Below, one piece after another: positions 1 to 7,353 of a stretch of 64,000 bases of DNA. The translations under genes were made by a program, and so were the position numbers. The stretch is from assembly GCA_963708805.1 (NCBI GenBank), contig CAVPUA010000003.1:2232001-2296000 (forward strand). Direction: 5' to 3'. The stretch's first letter is position 1. Each line of letters opens with the position of its first letter. The notes under the pieces were generated by a model that saw only the letters and a program-made list of their open reading frames with translations, searched no databases and had not been told where the DNA came from. The DNA is from CAVPUA01 sp963708805. GTDB lineage: Bacteria; Actinomycetota; Actinomycetes; Mycobacteriales; Jatrophihabitantaceae.

Positions 1-1295
1 CGCGGTGAAGAGCCCGGACGTCCGCATCCTGAGCCCGATCCCCGGCAAGAGCGCGGTTGGCGTCGAGGTCCCCAACGCCGATCCCGAGATCGTCATGCTG
101 GGCGACGTGCTGCGCGCGCCGGTCGCCCAACGCGACCAGCACCCGATGGTCGTCGCGCTCGGCAAGGACGTCGAGGGGGGCTTCGTCATCGCCAACCTGA
201 CGAAGATGCCCCACCTGCTCGTGGCCGGCGCGACCGGTGCCGGCAAGTCGAGTTGCATCAACTCGATGCTGCTGTCGATCCTGACTCGCGCGACTCCCGA
301 TCAGGTGCGGATGGTCCTGATCGATCCGAAGCGGGTCGAGTTCGCCGCGTACCAGGGGATTCCGCACCTGGTCACGCCGGTCATCACCAATCCGAAGAAG
401 GCCGCCGAGGCGCTGGCCTGGGTCGTGCGCGAGATGGACCTGCGCTACGAGGACATGGAGCACAGCGGCGTCCGGCACATCGACGACTTCAACCGCAAGG
501 TCCGCAGCGGCGAGCTCGTGGCGCCGCCCGGATCAGAGCGGGTCTACACGACCTATCCGTACCTGCTGGTCATCGTCGACGAGCTGGCCGACCTGATGAT
601 GGTCGCCCCGCGTGACGTGGAGGACGCCGTCGTCCGGATCACGCAGCTGGCCCGAGCCGCCGGTATCCACCTGGTCATCGCCACCCAGCGTCCGTCGGTC
701 GACGTGGTCACCGGCCTCATCAAGGCCAACGTGCCCTCGCGGCTGGGTTTCAAGACCTCGTCGGTGACTGACTCGCGGGTCATCCTCGACCAGCCGGGAT
801 CGGAGAAGCTGCTCGGCAAGGGCGACGGGTTGTTCCTTCCGATGGGCGCCTCGAAACCGGCCCGCATCCAGGGCGCCTACGTGACCGACGAGGAGATCCA
901 CGCGATCGTCGCTCACTGCAAGGAGCAGCTGCAGCCGACTTACCGCGAGGACGTGACCGCACCGCAGGCCGCCAAGAAGGAGGTCGACGAGGAGATCGGC
1001 GACGACCTCGACCTGTTCCTGTCGGCCGTCGAGCTCGTCGTGTCGACCCAGTTCGGCTCGACGTCGATGCTCCAGCGCAAGCTGCGGGTCGGGTTTCGCC
1101 AAGGCCGGACGGCTCATGGACCTGATGGAGTCGCGATCGATCGTGGGGCCGTCCGAGGGCTCGAAGGCCCGCGATGTGCTGGTCCAGCCGGACGAGCTCG
1201 CCGGCTTGCTGTACGCCCTGCGCAACGGCGGGACGGCCGAGGACCTGGTCGAGGACGAGAGCGAGGAAGAGATCGCCGACGAGGCTCCGTTCTAG
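1..1295 (+). CDS. ftsK: DNA translocase FtsK, C-terminal part (5' end outside window, one frameshift)
   Basis: C-terminal motor of the septal DNA translocase FtsK/SpoIIIE, which pumps chromosome DNA through the closing septum using ATP. The Walker A motif GATGAGKS lies at about bases 227-250 and the Walker B segment VIVDELADLMM at about 570-602. The winged-helix gamma domain follows near the C-terminus (QFGSTSMLQRKLRVGF onward). At about base 1092 one extra T breaks the frame. Correcting it restores the standard gamma-domain reading (AKAGRLMDLMESRSIVGPSE) and a stop at 1293-1295, whereas the uncorrected frame runs to 1321 with unrelated sequence. The N-terminal membrane part is missing because the window starts inside the gene. 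The next-door argA matches the mycobacterial arrangement. Confidence 0.95.
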
Positions 1296-1331
1296 GCTTC
1301 CGGTCTCAGTCCCTGCTTTGAGCACGGCAAA

Positions 1332-1363
1332 AAGCCCACACCAACCCCCGTTGGTGTGGGCTT
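1332..1363. terminator. Strong hairpin terminator between ftsK and a convergent small gene
   Basis: A perfect 14-bp stem (AAGCCCACACCAAC at 1332-1345 pairing with 1350-1363) closes a CCCC loop. It lies 36 bases after the corrected ftsK stop and 16 bases after the stop of the small minus-strand gene, so it can serve both strands. An A-run precedes it and CTTCT follows; the U-tract is weak, as is common in GC-rich actinobacteria. Confidence 0.85.
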
Positions 1364-1379
1364 CTTCTGCCGCCCCGAA

Positions 1380-1529
1380 CTAGAGCCGGCGGTGCCGGGC
1401 CACGTAGAACATCCGGAACAGGCCGAGCAGGACCCGCGCGGACGAGCGGTGCCGGCCTTCGTACACAGCCGCCTGGGCCGGGCGCGACGTTGCGCCGGTC
1501 CAGCCGAATACTCCATTTGCAGCGCTCAT
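1380..1529 (-). CDS. Small basic protein of 49 residues, function unknown
   Basis: A short reading frame facing ftsK. ATG at 1529 is preceded by a good ribosome binding site (GGGAGG, 8 bases before the start) and the frame ends with TAG at 1380-1382. The product starts MSAANGVFGWTGATSRPAQA and has a Leu/Phe-rich amphipathic stretch (VLLGLFRMFYV) followed by a basic end (ARHRRL). About 84% of third codon positions are G or C, as expected for a real gene here. The strong hairpin at 1332-1363 sits just downstream. I do not recognise the family; a membrane-surface peptide is a guess from the hydrophobic and basic tail. Confidence 0.6.
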   Translation of the reverse strand: MSAANGVFGWTGATSRPAQAAVYEGRHRSSARVLLGLFRMFYVARHRRL

Positions 1530-1620
1530 GGTCGCCACCTCCCGCACGAAAAGTAACTGGGGAGACTGATGTGACGCGTGAGGCGCGCCGTGAACTGTTG
1601 ATCTTGAGTTGAGAGTTTTC

Positions 1621-2121
1621 TCAGAGATGCAACAGCATCCGGGCGTTGCCCAGCGTGTTCGGCTTGACGTACTCCAGGCCGAGGAACTCGGCGACGCCCG
1701 GGTCGAACGAGCGGCGCAGTGCGTCGTAGGTGTCGGGGTCGACCGGCGTGCCCTCGATCTCGGCGAAGCCGTGGGCGGCGAAGAACCGGGTCTGGAAGGT
1801 CAGGGCGAACAGCCTCGACAGGCCGAGCTCGCGGGCCGTCTGGACGAGTTGACCGAGCAGCAGGTCGCCGACGCCGCGGCCGGTGTGGTCGGGATGGACG
1901 GCCAGGGTGCGGATCTCACCCAGATCGGCCCACAGCACGTGCAGCGCCCCGCAGCCGATGACCTCGCCCTGCAGTTCGGCGACCCGGAAGTCCTGGACGT
2001 CCTCGTACAGCGTGACGAGCTCCTTGGCCAGCAACTTGCGACCGGACCCGGCGTAGATGTCGACGATCGACTTGATCGACGCGACGTCCGCGGTCCGGGC
2101 GCGGCGAACCTCTGCTGGCAC
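1621..2121 (-). CDS. argA: Amino-acid N-acetyltransferase (GNAT), ArgA type
   Basis: A 166-residue GNAT-fold enzyme. In actinobacteria the ftsK-adjacent member (Rv2747) is the glutamate N-acetyltransferase that starts arginine biosynthesis from acetyl-CoA and glutamate. The acetyl-CoA binding loop is visible as VHPDHTGRGVGDLLL (R/Q-x-x-G-x-G/A type) at about residues 76-90, followed by the usual FFAAHGFAEIE element. The start is GTG at 2121. A TACGGT hexamer ends 7 bases before it, so the transcript is probably leaderless. It is divergent from rimO with 78 bases between the two starts. Specificity for glutamate is inferred from synteny with mycobacteria. Confidence 0.85.
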   Translation of the reverse strand: MPAEVRRARTADVASIKSIVDIYAGSGRKLLAKELVTLYEDVQDFRVAELQGEVIGCGALHVLWADLGEIRTLAVHPDHTGRGVGDLLLGQLVQTARELGLSRLFALTFQTRFFAAHGFAEIEGTPVDPDTYDALRRSFDPGVAEFLGLEYVKPNTLGNARMLLHL

Positions 2122-2128
2122 GGCTCAG

Positions 2129-2192
2129 ACCGTAGCGGGTTCGTCGCGCGGACTCCGAGCGGCCCGGGGACGCACCCTCACACGGGTAGTCT
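2129..2192. promoter_or_regulatory. Divergent leaderless promoters of argA and rimO
   Basis: Two -10-like hexamers face outward: TACGGT on the minus strand (2129-2134), 7 bases before the argA GTG, and TAGTCT on the plus strand (2187-2192), 7 bases before the rimO GTG. Neither gene has a Shine-Dalgarno sequence. Spacing fits transcription starting at the start codon itself. No clear -35 boxes are seen. Confidence 0.6.
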
Positions 2193-2199
2193 GCCAAGC

Positions 2200-3615
2200 G
2201 TGTCACAGCCCCCATCACCGCGCGGCGTCGCGCTGGTCACGCTGGGCTGCGCGCGAAACGAGGTCGACTCCGAGGAACTCGCGGCGCGCCTGGGCGTCGG
2301 GGGTTGGCAGCTGGTCGACTCCGACGACGCGGACGTGATCGTGGTGAACACCTGCGGCTTCGTCGACGCCGCCAAGAAGGACTCGATCGACACGCTGATG
2401 GCCGCGGCCGACACCGGCAAGAAGGTCGTCGCGGTGGGATGCCTGGCTGAGCGCTACGGCGATCAGCTCGCCGAGTCGCTGCCCGAAGCCGACGCCGTCC
2501 TCGGCTTCGAGTCCTACGCCGACATTGCCGCGCGGCTCGACGACGTCGCGGCCGGCCGGCCGATCGCGTCCCACCACCCACGTGATCGGCGCACCTTGTT
2601 GCCCGTGTCGCCCGCAGCCCGGCCCGCCGCCGCGGCCGAGGTGGCACTTCCCGGACACGCCTGGCTGCCGACCGCGGCGTCCCGGACGCGGCTGTCGAAG
2701 GGCCCGGTCGCCTACCTGAAGCTCGCCTCGGGCTGCGACCGGCGCTGCACCTTCTGCGCGATCCCGTCGTTTCGGGGCTCGTTCGTTTCGCGGCCGCCGG
2801 CCGAGATCATGGCCGAGGCGGCCTGGCTGGCGTCGACCGGTGTGCGTGAGGTCGTGCTGGTCAGTGAGAACTCGACGTCCTACGGCAAGGACCTCGGCGA
2901 TCTGCGGACGCTCGAGAAGCTCCTGCCGCGACTCGCCGAGGTCGACGGCATCGAGCGCATCAGGGTCGCCTACCTCCAGCCGGCCGAGCTGCGCCCCGAC
3001 CTCTTGACGGTGATCGCGACGACACCGGGCGTCGCGCCCTACTTCGATCTCTCCTTCCAGCACGCGAGTCCGTCCGTGCTCCGTCGGATGAAGCGCTTCG
3101 GCTCGACCGACAGCTTCCTCGACCTGCTCGGTCGGGCCCGTGAACTGGCTCCCGAGTTGGGGGCGCGCAGCAACGTGATCGTCGGCTTCCCCGGCGAGAC
3201 CGAGTCCGATCTGGCCGAGCTCGTCCGCTTTCTCGAGGGCGCGCGCCTCGACGCGATCGGCGTCTTCGGCTACTCCGACGAGGACGGCACCGAGGCCGAA
3301 ACGTTCGACGGCAAGCTGTCCGCCGACGAGATCGCCGAGCGCGTCGAGCACGTCACCGCGATCGCCGACGAGTTGGTGAGCCAGCGCGCCGAGGAGCGCA
3401 TCGGCACGGTGGTCGACGTTCTGGTCGAACACGACGCGGGCGAGGTCGTCGGGCGGGCGGCGCACCAGGGCCCTGATGTCGATGGAGTGACCCGACTCGT
3501 GGACGGCTCGCGGCACGCTCCGGCCGGCCTGGCGGTCGGGTCGATCGTCACCGCGAGCGTTCTGGACAGCGACGGAGTCGACCTCGTCGCCTCGGTCGTG
3601 GGCGCGCCCCGATGA
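2200..3615 (+). CDS. rimO: Ribosomal protein S12 methylthiotransferase RimO
   Basis: Radical-SAM methylthiotransferase that adds a methylthio group to an aspartate of ribosomal protein S12. The 471-residue product has an N-terminal UPF0004 domain with conserved cysteines (TLGCARN, NTCGF, GCLAERY), a radical SAM cluster motif CDRRCTFC at about residues 178-185, and a C-terminal TRAM domain. The frame is open upstream through argA, but homology begins with VALVTLGCARNEVDS, so GTG at 2200 is chosen; it is supported by TAGTCT 7 bases upstream. The stop overlaps pgsA by ATGA. CDRRCTFC and the family-typical gap between the two cysteine groups separate it from MiaB at 16.7 kb. Confidence 0.92.
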   Translation: MSQPPSPRGVALVTLGCARNEVDSEELAARLGVGGWQLVDSDDADVIVVNTCGFVDAAKKDSIDTLMAAADTGKKVVAVGCLAERYGDQLAESLPEADAVLGFESYADIAARLDDVAAGRPIASHHPRDRRTLLPVSPAARPAAAAEVALPGHAWLPTAASRTRLSKGPVAYLKLASGCDRRCTFCAIPSFRGSFVSRPPAEIMAEAAWLASTGVREVVLVSENSTSYGKDLGDLRTLEKLLPRLAEVDGIERIRVAYLQPAELRPDLLTVIATTPGVAPYFDLSFQHASPSVLRRMKRFGSTDSFLDLLGRARELAPELGARSNVIVGFPGETESDLAELVRFLEGARLDAIGVFGYSDEDGTEAETFDGKLSADEIAERVEHVTAIADELVSQRAEERIGTVVDVLVEHDAGEVVGRAAHQGPDVDGVTRLVDGSRHAPAGLAVGSIVTASVLDSDGVDLVASVVGAPR

Positions 3616-4280
3616 CCCAGTTCGGCGATCGGTTCAACAGCGAGCGCTTCGATGCCCGCCTCGGCGCGGTCCCTGACGCCCTGCCGGCTGACCCCATCTC
3701 GGACGCGCCGAGCCAGGTGTCGGCCTGGAACATCGCCAATGCGCTGACCGTGTTTCGGCTGCTGCTCGTCCCGGTCTTCGTCGTCGTGTTGTTCCACGAC
3801 GGCGGTCACGTCACGAGCTGGCGGATCTGGGCGTGGGCGGTATTTGCCCTCGCGTCGCTGACCGACCGCTTCGACGGCGATCTGGCCCGCAAGCGCGGCC
3901 TGATCACCGAGTTCGGCAAGCTGGCCGATCCGATCGCTGACAAGGCGCTGATCGGCACCGCGCTCGTAGGCCTCTCGATTCTCGGCGACCTGGCCTGGTG
4001 GATCAGCATCGTCATCGTGATCCGCGAGGTCGGAGTGACGGTCTTGCGGTTCTGGGTGATTCGCCACGGGGTCATCGCGGCGAGCCGGGGCGGCAAGCTC
4101 AAGACGTTGCTGCAGGCCGTGGCCACCGGTCTCTATGTATTGCCGCTGAGCGGTTGGCTGCACGATGTCGCCGCGGTGATCATGATTGCGGCGGTCGTCG
4201 TCGCGCTGGTCACCGGCGCCGACTACGTCGCGCGGGCGATCAGGCTTCGGCGCGAGGGCCGGGCGCTGCAGGCCCACTGA
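3612..4280 (+). CDS. pgsA: CDP-alcohol phosphatidyltransferase, PgsA-like
   Basis: Membrane enzyme that joins a CDP-diacylglycerol to an alcohol; in this position of actinobacterial genomes it is annotated as a phosphatidylglycerophosphate synthase. The family motif D-x2-DG-x2-AR-x8-G-x3-D-x3-D is complete: D85, D88, G89, R93, G102, D106 and D110. About 35 soluble residues precede the first membrane segment. Several membrane helices follow. It is translationally coupled to rimO through ATGA at 3612-3615. It lies upstream of clgR, as in mycobacteria. The exact acceptor alcohol cannot be read from sequence. Confidence 0.88.
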   Translation: MTQFGDRFNSERFDARLGAVPDALPADPISDAPSQVSAWNIANALTVFRLLLVPVFVVVLFHDGGHVTSWRIWAWAVFALASLTDRFDGDLARKRGLITEFGKLADPIADKALIGTALVGLSILGDLAWWISIVIVIREVGVTVLRFWVIRHGVIAASRGGKLKTLLQAVATGLYVLPLSGWLHDVAAVIMIAAVVVALVTGADYVARAIRLRREGRALQAH

Positions 4281-4313
4281 TCGCGCGCCCTTCCGTCCCG
4301 CGTCCGCTCGGAC

Positions 4314-4341
4314 GGGAACTCTGGCCGAACGGCCGACGTTG
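4314..4341 (+). promoter_or_regulatory. ECF (SigE/SigH-like) promoter upstream of clgR
   Basis: GGGAAC at 4314-4319 and CGTTG at 4337-4341 are separated by 17 bases, matching the mycobacterial SigE/SigH promoter pattern (GGAAC, 16-17 bases, GTT). In M. tuberculosis clgR is a known SigE target. The start codon of clgR is 130 bases downstream. Confidence 0.65.
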
Positions 4342-4379
4342 AACGAGCGGAATGTGCGCGATGATTACCGCGTTACGTT

Positions 4380-4390
4380 CGCTGTAAGCG
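4380..4390 (+). promoter_or_regulatory. Candidate ClgR operator
   Basis: CGCTGTAAGCG is a CGC-N5-GCG element whose inner bases also suit the published ClgR pattern (a pyrimidine after CGC and a purine before GCG). It lies about 80 bases before clgR and downstream of the ECF promoter, where it could give autoregulation. The core is short for a GC-rich genome, so the call rests on its position. Confidence 0.45.
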
Positions 4391-4471
4391 GATTGAGTTC
4401 CGCCACCGGAAATCCAGCCGTGGGTCCGGGTAGCGTGGTTGATCCAGCGAGGTCGAAGGGAGATGCGCATC

Positions 4472-4819
4472 ATGGCCGTGCTTCGTCAGGTGGTGGGCGA
4501 CACCCTTCGTGGCGTACGTCTCCGCCAGCGCCGCACCCTGCGTGAGGTCTCCGCAGCGGCGCGCGTGAGTCTGGGTTATCTGTCCGAGGTCGAGCGTGGG
4601 CAGAAGGAGCCGTCATCGGAGCTGCTGGCCTCGATCTGCGGTGCTCTCGACGTCGAGCTGTCCGAACTGTTCAGGGAAGTCACCGACACGCTCCGTCGTG
4701 AGGAGAAGCTGGCGCTGCGCTCGGGCGCCGGGCTGGCGCACGCGCGTCTCGCCGCCTCACCCCTGGGCTCGGCCGAGAGCGGGCCCCAGGTGCGTGCGGT
4801 CGCCACCGTAGCTGCCTGA
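4472..4819 (+). CDS. clgR: Clp gene regulator ClgR (HTH, Xre type)
   Basis: Transcription activator of the clp protease genes and, in mycobacteria, of pspA. The 115-residue product has one helix-turn-helix domain at about residues 10-67 (RTLREVSAAARVSLGYLSEVERGQ). ATG at 4472 is preferred over ATG at 4463 because GAAGGGAG sits 9 bases upstream of the former and touches the latter. The protein ends VATVAA: ClgR of Streptomyces and mycobacteria is degraded by ClpP through a C-terminal Ala-Ala, and that feature is present. Upstream lie an ECF promoter and a candidate ClgR box. A 15-bp tandem repeat begins inside the last codons. Confidence 0.93.
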   Translation: MAVLRQVVGDTLRGVRLRQRRTLREVSAAARVSLGYLSEVERGQKEPSSELLASICGALDVELSELFREVTDTLRREEKLALRSGAGLAHARLAASPLGSAESGPQVRAVATVAA

Positions 4820-4855
4820 TCGTCGGCTGCCTGATCGTCGGCTGCCTGGTCGTTC
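4811..4855 (+). repeat. Three 15-bp tandem units across the clgR stop
   Basis: Units GCTGCCTGATCGTCG at 4811-4825 and 4826-4840 are identical; a degenerate third copy follows at 4841-4855. The clgR stop codon lies in the first unit. Confidence 0.85.
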
Positions 4856-4889
4856 CGCGCGCCGTCCGGTCGTCGGGCCCAGCCGGCGG

Positions 4890-4895
4890 TAACGT
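4890..4895 (+). promoter_or_regulatory. Leaderless -10 element of the TetR gene
   Basis: TAACGT ends 6 bases before the ATG at 4902, and there is no Shine-Dalgarno sequence. Confidence 0.55.
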
Positions 4896-4901
4896 CCGGC
4901 C

Positions 4902-5549
4902 ATGAGTTCCGGACGGGTTGATCCGCTCTTCGACACCTTGTTTCGCCCGACGACGCTGGCCGAGGACCGTTCGTCGGCCGCTCCGGTCCGGCCGGGTGGC
5001 ACGCGCGCTCGCGCCGGCAACGCAATGAACCGAACTCGTGCCGCGCTGCTCGACGGCGCCCGGCGAGCGGTCGAGCAGTCGGGTACCAAGATCACCATGT
5101 CGCAGATCGCCGCGGCGTCCGGCGTCGCCAAGGCAACGTTGTACAACCACTTCCGCACGCGCGAGGCCGTGCTGAGCGCGCTGCTCGAGGACGAGGTCAC
5201 GCGGCTGATCGACGTGGGCCGCGCCGGCGACGACCTTGCGGCGGCGCTGACCGCGGTCGCCTCGGCCCTGTCCGAGAGTTGGCTGTTGCGGTCGCTGACC
5301 CGGCTGGAGCCGGGCACGCTCGTCGCGCTCGGCCGCGTGGATCTGACGACACCCGGCTGGCGTAGCGCGCGGGACGCGATCCGCGAGCAGCTCGACCGTT
5401 CCGGCGTCGGCGGAACGACAAGCGTGCTGCGCTGGCTGTCGTCCTACTTCCTGACCCCTGGCGACGCGTCGACGATCGCCGCGGACGTGGCATTGCTCGT
5501 TCGCGGATTGCCGTCGCTGCTCGAGACGCCGGCCGCGCGGACTGCCTGA
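4902..5549 (+). CDS. TetR-family transcriptional regulator
   Basis: DNA-binding repressor of 215 residues with a canonical TetR N-terminal helix-turn-helix at about residues 43-92 (ITMSQIAAASGVAKATLYNHFRTRE). A 40-residue unstructured-looking segment precedes the HTH, which is longer than usual. The C-terminal ligand domain is not recognisable, so the effector is unknown. It sits between clgR and pspA; in mycobacteria these two are in one operon, so the insertion is a difference worth noting. It may regulate pspA or itself, but no palindromic operator is obvious near its start. Confidence 0.88.
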   Translation: MSSGRVDPLFDTLFRPTTLAEDRSSAAPVRPGGTRARAGNAMNRTRAALLDGARRAVEQSGTKITMSQIAAASGVAKATLYNHFRTREAVLSALLEDEVTRLIDVGRAGDDLAAALTAVASALSESWLLRSLTRLEPGTLVALGRVDLTTPGWRSARDAIREQLDRSGVGGTTSVLRWLSSYFLTPGDASTIAADVALLVRGLPSLLETPAARTA

Positions 5550-5685
5550 GCGCCCGTTTCGAACCGCACGTCGGCTATCGGGTTGCACGTCGGCGCGAAT
5601 CGCGTGACACCATAGATGTCTAGTACGCACGACGTACCGTTGCTTGTTGCAGCCGAAACGCGGCTCGATCTCTGGAGGCTCCGCA

Positions 5686-6525
5686 ATGGCCAAGGCCAAC
5701 CCTGTCGTTCGGTGGTGGCGCTACATGTCTGCCTGGTCGGGTGCCAAGCTCGACGAGAAGGCCGACCCGAAGATCCAGATCCAGCAGGCGATCGAAGAGG
5801 CTCAGAACCAGCACGAGCAGCTGACGCGCCAGGCGGCCAACGTCATCGGCAATCAGCGGCAACTGGAGATGAAGCTCGATCGTCAGCTCGGCCAGGTCGA
5901 GACGTTGCAGGCCCAGGCCCGGCAGGCACTCGTGCTCGCCGACAAGGCGCGAGCGGACGGTGACGAGGCCAAGGCGGGGGAGTTCGAGCAGACGGCGCAG
6001 GCGCTGGCCAACCAGTTGGTGACCGCCGAGTCCAACGTCCAGGACCTCAAGTCGCTTGCACGATCAGTCGATCGGCGCCGCCCAGCAGGCTCGGCAGGCC
6101 GTTCAGGACAACGCGATGCTGCTGCAGGAGAAGCTCACCGAGCGCACCAAGCTGCTGAGCCAGCTCGAGCAGGCCAAGATGCAGGAGACGGTGTCGGCCT
6201 CGCTGTCGCAGATGAGCGAGCTGGCTGCCCCGAAGAACACTCCCTCGCTCGAAGAGGTGCGCGACAAGATCGAGAAGCGCTACGCGACGGCGCTCGGCCA
6301 GGCCGACTTGGCCCAGAACAGCGTCAGCGGCCGGATGCTCGACGTTCGCCGCGAAACGATCAACCTGCAGGGTTCGGCCCGGCTCGACGAGATCCGCGCC
6401 TCGCTGGCGGCCGAGCAAGCCGACGGCGGTGGCCGGCGGCTCCGCGACACCCGCGGTCGAGGCCGCTCCGACGGCGACGTCCGACGACACAGCCGGCGGC
6501 CCAGCCCGAAGCGGCGTCGGAGTAG
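5686..6525 (+). CDS. pspA: Phage shock protein A / IM30 family (frameshifted)
   Basis: Peripheral membrane coiled-coil protein that protects the cytoplasmic membrane under stress. The start MAKANPVVRWWRYMSAW is preceded by GGAGG at 5674-5678. The long alpha-helical PspA domain runs through QLEMKLDRQLGQVETLQAQAR and, after a frameshift, KLTERTKLLSQLEQAKMQE. One extra T at about 6055 (CGCTTGCAC for CGCTGCAC) breaks the frame; one or two further indels between about 6420 and 6500 disturb an Ala/Pro/Thr-rich tail that probably ends with TAG at 6523-6525. The neighbour clgR is the known activator of pspA in mycobacteria. Confidence 0.9.
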   Translation: MAKANPVVRWWRYMSAWSGAKLDEKADPKIQIQQAIEEAQNQHEQLTRQAANVIGNQRQLEMKLDRQLGQVETLQAQARQALVLADKARADGDEAKAGEFEQTAQALANQLVTAESNVQDLKSLARSVDRRRPAGSAGRSGQRDAAAGEAHRAHQAAEPARAGQDAGDGVGLAVADERAGCPEEHSLARRGARQDREALRDGARPGRLGPEQRQRPDARRSPRNDQPAGFGPARRDPRLAGGRASRRRWPAAPRHPRSRPLRRRRPTTQPAAQPEAASE

Positions 6526-6561
6526 TCCCAGCCCCAGTGAGCGGTAGCACCGAGGTCGGTG

Positions 6562-7352
6562 CTACCGCGGCGGCTGGCAGTTCGGACACCAGTAGATCGT
6601 GCGTTGGCGCGGCGGTTCGCCCTGCTCCGCGGACTTGATCGGCGTGCCGCAGCGCAGGCAGGGTTGTCCGGCGCGCCCGTACACCCAGTGATCGCGCCCG
6701 CGCTGGGTGAAGCCGGTCGTCGACTGCTCGGGGTGGTCGCGATTCATCCGCAACAGGCGGTAGGTCGTCCGCATCAGGGACGGCAGATCGTCCACATCGG
6801 CGAGCACGCGTCCAGGGATCGACGCCCTCGACGAACAGGATCTCGGCTCGGTACATGTTGCCGACGCCGGCCAGATTGCGCTGGTCGAGCAGGGCCTCGC
6901 CGATCGTCCGCGCCGGGCCGTTGCGCAGCCGGTTGATCGCCAGCTCCGGATCCCAATCCGGGCCGAGGACGTCCGGGCCGAGGTGGCCGACCAGATGGTG
7001 TTCGTCCGACGTCCTGATCACGGCGAGATCGTGGACGCGGTATCCGGTCGCCAGCCACAGGTCATTGCCCAGCAACGCCCGGATCATGTGCTCAGGATGT
7101 CGGCGAGGCCGTTCACCCGCGCGCGTCAGATACCACGATCCGTCCATGCGGAGATGGCTGTGCACGGACAGTCCGTCGTCGATGCGGATGAGGATGTGCT
7201 TGCCGCGGGCCGACACGCCGATGACGCTGCGGCCGGTCAGGTCGGCGGTGGCCAACGGACGGCACCCGCAGATCGAAGTCGGTCAACACGCGTCCGCGCA
7301 GGGCCTGATCGAGTCGATGCGCGGTCAGCCAGACGGTGTCGCCTTCGGGCAT
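6562..7352 (-). CDS. nei: Endonuclease VIII-type DNA glycosylase (Fpg/Nei), two frameshifts
   Basis: Base-excision repair glycosylase/AP lyase for oxidised bases. It begins MPEGDTVWLTAHRLDQAL: Pro2 and Glu3 are the catalytic residues of the Fpg/Nei family and PEGDT is the Nei form. The helix-two-turn-helix region is visible as LLDQRNLAGVGNMYRAEILF. The C-terminal zinc finger is complete (CLRC ... CPNC). Frameshifts occur at about 7255 (one extra base) and about 6808 (one missing base). The start lies one base after the lhr stop, so the pair is an operon; lhr and nei are also neighbours in mycobacteria. Confidence 0.88.
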
Positions 7353-7353
7353 C

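Noticed and set aside
1609..2199. An N-terminal extension of RimO of about 200 residues
   Set aside because: The frame is open only because it is antisense to argA in GC-rich DNA; the family begins at GTG 2200.
5594..5604. Second ClgR box upstream of pspA (CGCGAATCGCG)
   Set aside because: CGC-N5-GCG alone is frequent in GC-rich DNA and the inner bases do not fit the published pattern.
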